A DNA stretch of 64,000 nt from Streptomyces gilvus (GTDB taxonomy: Bacteria; Actinomycetota; Actinomycetes; Streptomycetales; Streptomycetaceae), in assembly GCF_022513565.1 (NCBI RefSeq), contig NZ_JAKWBE010000011.1, positions 62,001 to 126,000 on the forward strand. Direction: 5' to 3'. Made by a program: the position numbers and the translations under genes. The notes under the pieces are model-generated. The model did no database searches, had not been told where the DNA came from, and saw nothing but the letters and a program-made list of their open reading frames with translations. Each line of letters opens with the position of its first letter. The stretch's first letter is position 1. Below, in pieces: positions 44,089 through 51,874 of the stretch.

Positions 44089-44730
44089 CTACGCCGACTG
44101 CTGGGTCGCCGTGACCTCGCGGACCCACGGGGTCTTCGCGTCCACGCGGCTGCTCTTCTGGACGTCCCAGGTGCCGTAGCGCGGGTTGAGGTCGACGTGG
44201 AGTTCCTTGGACGCCTTGGCCAGGGCGTTCCAGAAGGCCGGCTTGCTGGTGTCGGTGCCGAGGCTCTGGGCGAGCTTCTGGGCCTCGAGCTGGAGGCGCA
44301 GGTTGTCGTCGAGGCGCTCGGGCGCCACCCCGTACTGCTGCAGCCAGGCCGTCTGAAGCGCCTTGGAGCCGCCGACCTGCTGCTCCAGGCCGGCCCGCAT
44401 CTGCTGGACCTCCTTGGGGGTGACGCTCACGCCCGCGTCCTGGGCGGCGCGCCCCACCACCTCGTCGAGGACCATGCCGTGCAGGGTGTCGCGGGTGAGG
44501 CTGCCGGTCTGCGCGACGGCCTGCTTGTACTGCGCCTCGTTGGCCACGGCCGCGCGCTGCGCCTCGCGCACCTCGTTCACCCGGTTCTCGAGTTGCGACA
44601 CGGTGATCCGCGTGCCGCCCACGACGGCCGCCGCGCCGGGATGCGCTTCGCTTCCACATGCGGAAAGGAGAGGGGCCGCGGCGGCGATCGCGGCGGTGAG
44701 CAGGAGCGCGGTGCGACGGCGGCGGTGCAA
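44089..44730 (-). CDS. SurA N-terminal-domain lipoprotein
   Basis: 213 residues from a TTG at 44730, with GGAGG five bases upstream; this gives a classic lipoprotein signal (RRRRTALLL..., lipobox LLSAC, Cys at about residue 26). The mature part is a SurA/PrsA-type N-terminal chaperone domain (VVGGTRITVSQLENRVNEV..., DTLHGMVLDEVVGRAAQDAGVSVTPKEVQQMRAGLEQQ). No PPIase (rotamase) domain follows, so it is a chaperone-like binding protein rather than an isomerase. It is divergent in position but same strand as mazG, in conserved actinobacterial order. Confidence 0.88.
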   Translation of the reverse strand: MHRRRRTALLLTAAIAAAAPLLSACGSEAHPGAAAVVGGTRITVSQLENRVNEVREAQRAAVANEAQYKQAVAQTGSLTRDTLHGMVLDEVVGRAAQDAGVSVTPKEVQQMRAGLEQQVGGSKALQTAWLQQYGVAPERLDDNLRLQLEAQKLAQSLGTDTSKPAFWNALAKASKELHVDLNPRYGTWDVQKSSRVDAKTPWVREVTATQQSA

Positions 44731-44872
44731 GGAGGCCTCCCGAGGAGATTGTGCGACGGTGCACAAAGTCTTGCGGTGATCGATGGTAGGCAGTGGGACG
44801 GCTGGGGCCAACCCATTCGACCGACCCATTCGACCAACGATTCACCGAGGCTTGAGGCACCGCCGCGCCGAT

Positions 44873-44940
44873 CCGGGCTCTGGCGGGTCAGCACGGTCGG
44901 TACGGACCGGGCTCTGGCGGGTCAGTACGGTCAGTACGGG
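44873..44940. repeat. 34-bp duplication downstream of 44957 gene
   Basis: CCGGGCTCTGGCGGGTCAG starts at 44873 and at 44907, a 34-bp direct repeat with a few differences. It lies 17 bp beyond the stop of the 44957 gene. A smaller duplication, ACCCATTCGACC, is just upstream at about 44810-44835. Confidence 0.85.
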
Positions 44941-44956
44941 CTGAGCGCCCGTGAGC

Positions 44957-45607
44957 TCAACCCCGCGCGTCGACCGCCCGCTTCACCGCGGCGGCGACAC
45001 CGGCGCGCAGTCCGTCGTCGGCGGGCACCCAGGCCACGTTGTCCGCGCCTGCCTTGCCCTTGCCCTGACCTTTGCTCCCGCTCCCCCGGCCCACGAGCAC
45101 GAACCCCAGTTTCGCGTACTGTCCGGTCGCCTCCCGCGCCGCCTCCACCTCCGGGCCGCCCACCGCGAGGACGACCTCGCAGGAGCCCTGCAGCAGGGAG
45201 TTGAGGAAGGGACGGGCGTTCGCCGTGCTCTGTTCTCCCGTGACGGAGGAGTAGCTCACGCGCGCGTGCGTGGTGAGAGAGGCGTCCTGCATGCCCTGCC
45301 AGACGGCCGCGGCGGGGGCGGCGTTGATGCCGTGCCGGTCGGTGAGGAGGCAGGCGTCGGTCTCGGTGTAGTGGCGGGCGCGAGTGGCGGGGATCGGCGG
45401 GCGACTGGTGCCGTGGTCGTAGAGGAAGAGGAATCCGGTAACGATCACCGCGAGGACGACGGCGACCGCCGTACCGATCATGGCGATGGTGCGTCCGCCG
45501 AGCGACCGCAGCCCGGCCACCGCGGCACGTCCCACGGCGGTGAGCCGCCCCGTGCCTTCCTCCCGGACCGGCCGTGCCCGCGTGACCTGCCGGACCTGCT
45601 TGACCAT
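44957..45607 (-). CDS. Membrane-anchored BMP-like periplasmic binding protein
   Basis: 216 residues from ATG 45607. A basic cytoplasmic N-terminus and one membrane helix (TIAMIGTAVAVVLAVIVTGFLFLY) are followed by an external domain resembling one lobe of BMP-type binding proteins (CLLTDRHGINAAPAAAVWQGMQDAS, VVLAVGGPEVEAAREATGQYAKLGFVLVG). The domain is shorter than in full ABC-transporter binding proteins, so it may sense rather than transport. It is 6 bp downstream of the membrane protein gene at 45614, so co-transcribed with it. Confidence 0.7.
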   Translation of the reverse strand: MVKQVRQVTRARPVREEGTGRLTAVGRAAVAGLRSLGGRTIAMIGTAVAVVLAVIVTGFLFLYDHGTSRPPIPATRARHYTETDACLLTDRHGINAAPAAAVWQGMQDASLTTHARVSYSSVTGEQSTANARPFLNSLLQGSCEVVLAVGGPEVEAAREATGQYAKLGFVLVGRGSGSKGQGKGKAGADNVAWVPADDGLRAGVAAAVKRAVDARG

Positions 45608-45613
45608 GTGGTG

Positions 45614-46078
45614 CTACTCCTCCACGCGCTCGGGCAGTGGGCCGGCCACCTGGCCGGTGCCCATGTCTTCCGCCCGCTCCGCCGCTTGTTCGACCGCCGC
45701 TCCACCGGCACCCCGGCCGAGCCACGCGGGCTCGCGCCGGGCCGCCCGCCGGGGCCACGCCGTCCACGCGTGCGCCGAGGCGCCCGCCATCGACAGCGTG
45801 ATCAGGAGCAGGTCCGCCCCGAACAACGCGCCGTGGGTGTCGTCCGGCGTCAGAGCGAGTTCGGTGACCCAGGCCACGAGGACCGCGCTGAAACCGGCGA
45901 AGGCCAGCCAGTCGGCGCGGGTCCGGCGCCGCAGGGCGAGCACGAGGGACGGGACGGGACAGAGCAGACCCAGGCTGACCACGGGCAGCGCGGCGAAACC
46001 CGCACGCACGGCGGGCAGCCGCAGCACCGGCGCGGCCGGCACCTTCAGCACCCTCGAGACCAGCCTCGGCATCCTCAT
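45614..46078 (-). CDS. Integral membrane protein, unknown
   Basis: 154 residues from ATG 46078, with GAGGACG close upstream. Three or four hydrophobic segments (FAALPVVSLGLLCPVPSLVLAL; WLAFAGFSAVLVAWVTELAL; LLLITLSMAGASAHAWTAW) and an Ala/Glu/Arg-rich tail. No family is recognised. It heads the two-gene unit with the BMP-like protein. Confidence 0.65.
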   Translation of the reverse strand: MRMPRLVSRVLKVPAAPVLRLPAVRAGFAALPVVSLGLLCPVPSLVLALRRRTRADWLAFAGFSAVLVAWVTELALTPDDTHGALFGADLLLITLSMAGASAHAWTAWPRRAARREPAWLGRGAGGAAVEQAAERAEDMGTGQVAGPLPERVEE

Positions 46079-46161
46079 CGTCCTCGCCCTTCGATCCTCG
46101 ACGCCCGCCCCGGCCGACGCTCAGCCCCTCAGCCGTCCCGGTTCCAGCCCCGACCGCGTCC

Positions 46162-46986
46162 TCAGCCGGTGATGGCGACCGGTCCGTCCCACGCGTCGCG
46201 GTCCACGGTGATCGTGTAACCGCCGCGGGACTCCTTGCTGTTGACCAGGTACTGGTGGCCGCGGCTGTGGCCGGTGTACTGGGTGCTGCCCCAGGGCCAG
46301 TCCGAGGTGGTCGTGTTGGTCTTGTCCCACAGCGCGTACCAGAGGTTGCCCGGCAGGTCCGTCTTGTTGGTCGCGGTGGCGATCGCCTTGGCGCTGGAGC
46401 TGCTGAAGCCGTAGTAGCCGGCGCGGTACGTCTTGGCGTGCAGCTCCTTGTCGAAGGCACGGACGTAGGTCAGCACGGCATTGTTGCAGGAGGTGTTCGT
46501 GACGTCGTACGGCTCCATGTCGAGGAAGATCGGGCTGCCGGCCTTCATGCCGAGCGCCGAGGCCTTGGCCACCGCGTCGTCCGCCTCGCTCTTGCCGACG
46601 GCGGCGGCGGTGGAGGCGCTGATCTTCACGGAGCCGCCGGAGCCGCAGGACGGCTGGGAGCCGACGTAGAGCGGAATGAGCTTCCAGCCGACCGCGCTGA
46701 CGGACTTGACCCAGGATGCGGTGAGGTTGGGCTGGTTGCAGCCGCGGTTCTTGCCGCCGATGTAGACGGCGGCGGCACCGTAGAAACCGGTGTGCCAGGC
46801 CTTCATCGCGGCGAGGGAGGGGGCGGCACAGGTGTCGAAGGCGCGGCCCGTGAAGGTCTTCTGCGCGGGCCATGTCGTGGCCGCCATCGAGGTCGTCGCG
46901 GCGATCCCACCGCCCGCCACGACGACGACGCCGGCCACGCCCCACGCTATGTACCTGCGCTTCTTCGACTGCCGATGGTCGGCCAT
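46162..46986 (-). CDS. DUF1906 secreted glycoside-hydrolase-like protein
   Basis: 274 residues from ATG 46986, with AGGGGTGGGG upstream. It has a basic N-terminus, then a membrane/signal segment (YIAWGVAGVVVVAGGGIAATT). The external domain begins GRAFDTCAAPSLAAMKAW and has YIGGKNRGCNQPN, LIPLYVGSQPSC, FLDMEPY and YYGFSSSS, the pattern of DUF1906 TIM-barrel proteins related to lysozyme-like GH25 enzymes. FLDMEPY contains the likely catalytic acid. Target is probably cell-wall glycan, not proven. Confidence 0.85.
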   Translation of the reverse strand: MADHRQSKKRRYIAWGVAGVVVVAGGGIAATTSMAATTWPAQKTFTGRAFDTCAAPSLAAMKAWHTGFYGAAAVYIGGKNRGCNQPNLTASWVKSVSAVGWKLIPLYVGSQPSCGSGGSVKISASTAAAVGKSEADDAVAKASALGMKAGSPIFLDMEPYDVTNTSCNNAVLTYVRAFDKELHAKTYRAGYYGFSSSSAKAIATATNKTDLPGNLWYALWDKTNTTTSDWPWGSTQYTGHSRGHQYLVNSKESRGGYTITVDRDAWDGPVAITG

Positions 46987-47338
46987 CCCCACCCCTGTTC
47001 ATGACAAGCGGGCGGGTACGGCGACGCGTACACGCCCGACAAAAGATTCTGCAGGTGCCCTGAAGCGGCGCGAGTCGGCACCGTGAGGCCGCGCGCACGG
47101 AAAGAGGCACCATGAGCGGATCGCAAAGTAACCGATGGCGCCCTAGCACTCGGGAAACAGAATCCCCTGATCATCACAAGATTCCCTCACGGCACGGCAA
47201 AAACTTCCGAACCAGGGAACGCGAGCCGCGCGGATTCCGTACCCGGACCCCGACTTGACGAACCCTTGGCTGCGCGAATACCTGTCGACTACCTGTACCT
47301 GACCTGTGCCATGCCTGGCGGGCCTAGTGTCCGACCCC
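46987..47338. other. 352-bp divergent promoter region
   Basis: No gene is supported. It contains a good sigma-70-type promoter for the plus-strand lipoprotein gene (TTGACG 47255-47260, 17-bp spacer, ATACCT 47278-47283), and AT-rich DNA near 47110-47220 upstream of the DUF1906 gene. Confidence 0.6.
47255..47283 (+). promoter_or_regulatory. Promoter for lipoprotein gene
   Basis: TTGACG, 17-bp spacer, ATACCT: close to the hrdB-type consensus. The expected start of transcription is near 47290, giving a leader of about 50 nt before ATG 47339. Confidence 0.6.
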
Positions 47339-48055
47339 ATGTTCACCACCCCGCGGGCCGCAAAGGTGCTCGCCCTCACCGCTCTCCCCCTGGCCCTCGC
47401 CCTGACGGCCTGCTCGTCCTCCTCGTCCGACGCCGGCGACGGCAAGGCGAGCGCGAAGCCGGCCGCGACGAAGGACCCGAACGCCGGTCTGCTGACGGGG
47501 ACTCAGCTCAAGAAGGCCTTGGCCCCGGCGTCGTTCTTCGCGAAGGGCTTCGCCGTGGACCCGAGCGGTGCGCGCGACTCCGGCTCCACCTACGCCGAGC
47601 CGTCGACGGCGCCCGCGGCCACGAAGCCTGACTGCGCCAAGCTGGACGGCACCAGCTGGATCGCCGTCACCGGGGTGGCGGGGGTGTCGTTCGCGCAGAA
47701 CGACTACGTGAACCGCGACTCCTCGCAGGACATAGCCCAGGAGATCGACAGCTACCGCGGGACGACCGCGGCGAGCGTCCTGACCGACGTGGAGCGGATC
47801 GCCGCCTCCTGCGCATCGTTCACCGACGACCAGACGCACACCAAGGTGAAGGTCACGGGCGCGGCCGCCTCCGGCCTCGGAGACGGCGCGTACACCCTCA
47901 CGCTCACCGACAGCTCCTGGGAGAACGGCACCACTCTCATCGCCGCCCGGGTCGGCACGAACGTCGTCAGCGTGCTGTCGACGGACGGACACGACAACGG
48001 GGCGGCGACGGCGCGGAAGCTGACGGAAGGGATCGTCGCCGCGCTGAGGAAGTAA
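47339..48055 (+). CDS. Secreted lipoprotein, unknown function
   Basis: 238 residues from ATG 47339. Lipoprotein signal with lipobox LTAC (Cys at about residue 25), then a Ser-rich spacer and a domain with LLTGTQLKKALAP, CAKLDGTSWIAVTG and TLTLTDSSWENGTTLIAARVGTNVVSVLS, of the type seen in actinobacterial sensor or LpqH-like lipoproteins. The ATG has no Shine-Dalgarno sequence. In-frame GTG codons at 47306 and 47327 are alternatives but would lengthen the signal peptide unnaturally. Monocistronic. Confidence 0.8.
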   Translation: MFTTPRAAKVLALTALPLALALTACSSSSSDAGDGKASAKPAATKDPNAGLLTGTQLKKALAPASFFAKGFAVDPSGARDSGSTYAEPSTAPAATKPDCAKLDGTSWIAVTGVAGVSFAQNDYVNRDSSQDIAQEIDSYRGTTAASVLTDVERIAASCASFTDDQTHTKVKVTGAAASGLGDGAYTLTLTDSSWENGTTLIAARVGTNVVSVLSTDGHDNGAATARKLTEGIVAALRK

Positions 48056-48127
48056 CGGGCCTTCGTTCACTCCCCCCGTGCGACGGGCGTTGCCCTAACC
48101 TTGCCTCGACCTTGGGGGGTGTTCGTC

Positions 48128-48496
48128 ATGGAAAGACGGTCGAAACGGCTGGAAGCCGGTTGGCTGCAACGGATCGCGTGGGTGGCCCTCGCCTGGCTGT
48201 CCTGCGGCCTGCTGATCTGGGTGCCCTTCCTGTACGTGGCGATCCGCCGCGGCCTGGGTTCCGACTGGGGCGCCTTCGCCGCCTTCGCGCTCTACGAGTG
48301 CGTGACCCTGCCGTGGGCGGTGGTACGCGGCGACGGCCAGGGCGACCCCTTCCTCGGCCTGGTCGTCCTCCTGACCATGCTCATGGCGGCCGGCCTGCTG
48401 CTGTTCGCCGTCTTCGACCGCCCGACCCCGAAGCAACAGGGCTACGGCGCCATGCCGTTCCCCCCACCACCGCACGGGAACCCGTACCTGCGGTAG
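48128..48496 (+). CDS. Small membrane protein, unknown
   Basis: 122 residues from ATG 48128, with GGGGGG eight bases upstream. Three membrane helices (IAWVALAWLSCGLLIWVPFLYVAI; FAAFALYECVTLPWAVV; FLGLVVLLTMLMAAGLLLFAVF) and a Pro/Gly-rich cytoplasmic tail (AMPFPPPPHGNPYLR). No family is recognised. It is convergent with the M16 remnant, whose stop lies 2 bp away. Confidence 0.75.
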   Translation: MERRSKRLEAGWLQRIAWVALAWLSCGLLIWVPFLYVAIRRGLGSDWGAFAAFALYECVTLPWAVVRGDGQGDPFLGLVVLLTMLMAAGLLLFAVFDRPTPKQQGYGAMPFPPPPHGNPYLR

Positions 48497-48497
48497 T

Positions 48498-49934
48498 TCA
48501 GGTCCTCCGGGTGCGCCGCAGGATACGTACCGCGGGCCAGGCCAGCAACCCGGTGACGGCCCAGAGGAAGCCCGCCAGGCCCAGCCATTCACCGGTGCTG
48601 GTCTCGGGATCACCGCCTTCGAAGACGGTGACCGCGAGCGCCAGGAAGGCGAACAGACCGGCGAGGAGACCGAGCACGACCACCGCCGCGGTCTGCCCGC
48701 CGGTGCGCCGGGCCGGCTGCTCGGTTGTCGACGCGCCACCGGCCTCCGCCGTTTCGCGGGCCTCCGCCCGCGGCACGCGCTGCCGCGGCGGCAACTGCAC
48801 GCGCGCGTGCGGCGGTACGGCCGCCTCGAGCGCCGCCATCGTATGCGCGTCGACGCCGTACGCACCGGGCTCCACGTCGACCGTGATGCCGTCGGTACCG
48901 ATGAGCCGACGGCCACCGTCGGGCCAGCCGAGTACGGCGGCACAGGAGCGGTAGAGCACGGTCGCCGCCTCCTGCGTGCCGTCCTTCGCCGCCGCCGTCA
49001 GGCTGACGCCGTCGTCGCCGATGACGAGAGCTCGGGCGTTTCCGCCGCCGTGCCCAGCATCGAACCTCCGTCCGGTCACGGCGTACGACGAACTCGTCGG
49101 GGCCGCCGTGTACCCGGCCCAGTCCGCGGTGTGCCCCGCGGGGACCTGCATCAGAGCCGTCCCCGCCGCCTCCACCGCCACGGCGTGCAGATGCCCCGGC
49201 GTCACCGTCCACAACTCGGAGCGCAGTTCGTCGACGGTGCGCGGCGGCCGCCCGGCGAGCAGGTCCTCCGCCGCGCCCGGCAGCCGCCGTACGGCCGAGT
49301 CGGGCCCGGTCAAGGTCCCGTCGGTACGGGTGCGTACGGCCTCCAGGTCGGCCTGCGCGATCCGGCCCACCTGGAGCCCCGCGAGGACGTCGACGAATCC
49401 GCCGAGCACCGCGTCCTGTTTGGCGGGCAGGGAGTCAGCGAAAGCGGTCACGAGGGCGTGGCCGTCACGGCGGGCCGTGTAGTCGGTGGCGGTGGTGTAG
49501 GAATAGCCGCCCTCCTGGCGCAGGGCGCGGGAGAGCTCGCGTTCCAGGACGCCCGCGTACAGCCGGGCGGCCGCGGAATCGCCGACGACGGCGTCGAGCA
49601 GGACCCCGCCCCGGCCGTCCGAGAAGTACGCGGGGGTCGTGGGCAGCGCCGAGGTGACAGCGGGCATCGGATGACGCGGGCCGCCCTCGGGCAGCTTGAG
49701 CGACAGCCCGGCCGGCATGCGGTCGCCGGCGATCCACAGCACGGCGTTGCCGTGGGTGAAGCGTGTGTGCGCCCAGTGCCGTACGTCGTCCGGGCGCAGG
49801 GTCCGTACGCCCCACTCCGGGTAGCTGACCAGTCCGTAGCCCTGTGCCCCGTAACGCCACAGCGGGAGTTGGGGGTCCTCGCGCCGGGACTCCTCGGTGC
49901 GCAGGATCTCCTTCTCGGTCTCCAGATGGCTTCT
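48498..49934 (-). pseudogene. 5'-truncated M16-type peptidase/membrane protein
   Basis: The frame reads upstream without break through HLETEKEILRTEESRR, then hits TGA at 49947-49949. There is no plausible start before the M16 N-terminal half, where the zinc motif HxxEH would lie. What remains is the end of the first M16 lobe, the second lobe (LSRALRQEGGYSYTTATDY, as in the M16_C domain), a long variable part and two C-terminal membrane helices (TAAVVVLGLLAGLFAFLALAV; WLGLAGFLWAVTGLLAWP). An internal GTG at 49742 could still give a 414-residue protein without zinc site. The 5' end was replaced by the SUKH gene region. Confidence 0.8.
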
Positions 49935-49971
49935 TGGTGTTGCGGCTCAGGCTTCCGATACCTTGCGTGGC

Positions 49972-50733
49972 ATGAGTGGCAGCTTCGACGTGGCCGAGGC
50001 TCTGGACGGCGGGGTTTCCGATCGGGAGCGGGCCTGGGCATTCATCCGCAGCTTTGCTCGTGCTTGGGGTGAACCGTTGACCGAGGGCGACGGCACGCCC
50101 GGGGCGGAACTGGCGCAGGCGGAGGCACTTCTCGGCTGCTCGCTGCCGACTGCGCTGCACGAGTTCTATGCGCTCGCCGGAGCCCGGACCGACCTGGTCG
50201 CCAACCAGGACCCCCTGCTGCCGCCTCACATGATGTTCGTGCATGACGAGTATGACGGCGTCCTCGTATTCCGCAGCGAGAACCAGGGCTGCGCCTTCTG
50301 GGGCGTACGCCTCACCGACCTTGCCCAAGACGATCCCCCAGTGCTCGTCCAGGCACGGCACGGCTGGGTGCCGTTCATGGACCGGGTGTCCTTGGCCTGC
50401 GTCGAGCTAGTGCTGAGCGAGGCGCTGTTCGGCGGCGGGGGACGGCTGTACAACGCGTGCGAGCTGCCGGGAGACCTGCTTGGTGCGGTGCCCGAACACT
50501 TTCAGCGGGTCCAACTGCCGGACTACCCGATGTGGACCGACCCGGAAGAGTTTCCCGTGCGTTGGTTCTCTGCCCCCGACAAGCTGCTGCGCCAAGACGG
50601 CCTTGGCGTCCACAGTTGGCTCCACGTCCGGGGCCGGACACGCGCCGATTTGGATGCGATCTGCGAGATCGTTCCTGGACGGTGGTCCCTGGGATATACC
50701 GAGTCACTCAGCTCCGAGCCGCCACCTTTCTGA
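49972..50733 (+). CDS. SUKH (SMI1/KNR4)-family immunity-type protein
   Basis: 253 residues from ATG 49972. SUKH-like N-terminal half: ELAQAEALLGCSLPTALHEFYALAGARTDL, with the LPxxLxxFYxxxG pattern. The rest (LLPPHMMFVHDEYDGVLVFRSENQGCAFWGVRLTD) is also typical. SUKH proteins neutralise contact-dependent and Rhs toxins. A TTGGTG/GATACC promoter (17-bp spacing) ends only nine bases before the ATG, so the leader is very short. It sits exactly where the M16 gene was cut, divergent from it. It is on the strand opposite to the Rhs toxin, so it may be an orphan immunity gene. Confidence 0.8.
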   Translation: MSGSFDVAEALDGGVSDRERAWAFIRSFARAWGEPLTEGDGTPGAELAQAEALLGCSLPTALHEFYALAGARTDLVANQDPLLPPHMMFVHDEYDGVLVFRSENQGCAFWGVRLTDLAQDDPPVLVQARHGWVPFMDRVSLACVELVLSEALFGGGGRLYNACELPGDLLGAVPEHFQRVQLPDYPMWTDPEEFPVRWFSAPDKLLRQDGLGVHSWLHVRGRTRADLDAICEIVPGRWSLGYTESLSSEPPPF

Positions 50734-50853
50734 TCTGCTGCGGACCTTCTTGAGCATGGCGCCTTTCGAACGCTCTTCCGTAAAGTGGAGGCCGCGTCGC
50801 TCGACCCCGAACGGTCCCGCGACTTCATCCACAGGCTGACGAAAGAGCTGTGA
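50734..50853 (+). pseudogene. 3' fragment of XRE/DUF5753 regulator
   Basis: Directly after the SUKH stop, and in the same frame, are about 38 codons: LLEHGAFRTLFRKVEAASLDPERSRDFIHRLTKEL then TGA (the part LDPERSRDFIHRLTKEL is typical). It matches the last residues of DUF5753-type XRE regulators, which normally precede DUF397 genes. The start and the DNA-binding domain are missing. Confidence 0.7.
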
Positions 50854-50861
50854 GGCACCCC

Positions 50862-51062
50862 ATGGACACCCCCGGCAACTGGCGGAAATCGTCCTACTCC
50901 GGCCCCGGCGATGGCGACTCCTGCGTGGAAATCGCGAACAACAGCACCCTCATAGCCATACACGACTCCAAGGACCCCAACTACGGGATACTCACCTTCC
51001 CCACGGGAGCCTTCACTACGTTCATCGAAACCGTCAAGGCGGACGCAGGGCACCTGCACTGA
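50862..51062 (+). CDS. DUF397-domain protein
   Basis: 66 residues from ATG 50862; a GTG at 50850 overlapping the XRE-fragment stop is also possible. The DUF397 signature is WRKSSYSGPGDGDSCVEIA, then IAIHDSKDPN and ILTFPTGAFTTFI. Such proteins are antitoxin-like partners or regulators paired with XRE/DUF5753 genes (as in BldB-type or WhiJ systems). Here the XRE partner is a fragment, so this copy is likely an orphan. The region is AT-richer than the core. Confidence 0.85.
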   Translation: MDTPGNWRKSSYSGPGDGDSCVEIANNSTLIAIHDSKDPNYGILTFPTGAFTTFIETVKADAGHLH

Positions 51063-51090
51063 ACTACGAGACACCAGAGAATGCAGCGCC

Positions 51091-51285
51091 ATGTCCAACC
51101 AAGACATAGTTCTCGGATCGTCCATCACCATCAGTGATGACCTCTTCGCAACACGGCGGGCGACAATCACGGAGATCGACACTTCGCCGCACAAGGCCAC
51201 GAGCTATTCGGCCGCCAGATGGCGCTGGGACCTCGTCCCCGCCATCCCGAATTCGCTGCCAAGGTCTCCACAGATCAGGAACTAA
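51091..51285 (+). CDS. Degenerate small ORF
   Basis: 64 codons from ATG 51091. The product (ISDDLFATRRATITEID...) matches nothing I recognise. Another frame through the same DNA reads HFAAQGHELFGRQMALGPR... with a better protein-like composition, so a frameshifted relic of a gene is likely. I see no ribosome site. Included as uncertain. Confidence 0.25.
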   Translation: MSNQDIVLGSSITISDDLFATRRATITEIDTSPHKATSYSAARWRWDLVPAIPNSLPRSPQIRN

Positions 51286-51874
51286 TTCCCGCATCCTCGT
51301 CGCTGTAGTATCCAGCGATGAAACTGGCGTACAAGCGACTGAAACCCTCACTCCTGGGCAAGGCGACGGAAGCGTCCAGGTCACCCTGCACATCCAAACG
51401 GCGAACCTCTGATTCCAGCCGTGCAAACTCCACGGGCTCCCAATCACCTGTGGGCCAGTCGTCACGTCCCATCTCTTCGTGGCCTTCAGCCAGCTCCTCA
51501 GCACGCTCAAAAGCGCGACCGAGCAGGTCGAGGTCATCAGGCGCGCCAATGAAGTCCAGAACCTCATCCGCGAAAACCAGATGGTCAAAGATCTCAGCTC
51601 CAAACGGCGGGCCATCGGGGTCGTTCTCTTCCAGCACGCCGCGAAGAATTACCTTCAGTTCTGATGGGTTGGTTGCGCCAACACCCTCCCGCAAGAGATC
51701 CACGCCAGCCTGTGCCACCTGAGCGAGCGCCGCTCGCTCGTTCTCAAACCACGGAGAGAACCTGCGGTCTCGATGGAATCCGCAATACCGCACCAGAAGG
51801 AGCGCGCCCACTTTCATGCGATCGCCGCTTTGAAGCAGCTCCGCGCGCTCGACTGCTTCGTCGATATCACCCAC
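51275..51874 (-). CDS. Putative cognate immunity protein for the Rhs toxin
   Basis: 199 residues from GTG 51874, which overlaps the last eight bases of the Rhs gene including its TGA. The protein is acidic and helical (VGDIDEAVERAELLQSGDRM; LDLLGRAFERAEELAEGHEEM; FARLESEVRRLDVQGDLD), with a conserved-looking FSPWFENERAALAQVAQAGV. It is not matched to a named Imm family. Position, coupling to the toxin and acidity are the standard properties of immunity proteins. Base composition is lower in GC than the core, as is the toxin tip. Confidence 0.75.
   Translation of the reverse strand: MGDIDEAVERAELLQSGDRMKVGALLLVRYCGFHRDRRFSPWFENERAALAQVAQAGVDLLREGVGATNPSELKVILRGVLEENDPDGPPFGAEIFDHLVFADEVLDFIGAPDDLDLLGRAFERAEELAEGHEEMGRDDWPTGDWEPVEFARLESEVRRLDVQGDLDASVALPRSEGFSRLYASFIAGYYSDEDAGISS

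Noticed and set aside
46121..47149. 342-codon frame overlapping the DUF1906 gene
   Set aside because: Shadow frame; the DUF1906 frame has a signal segment, conserved motifs and a ribosome site.
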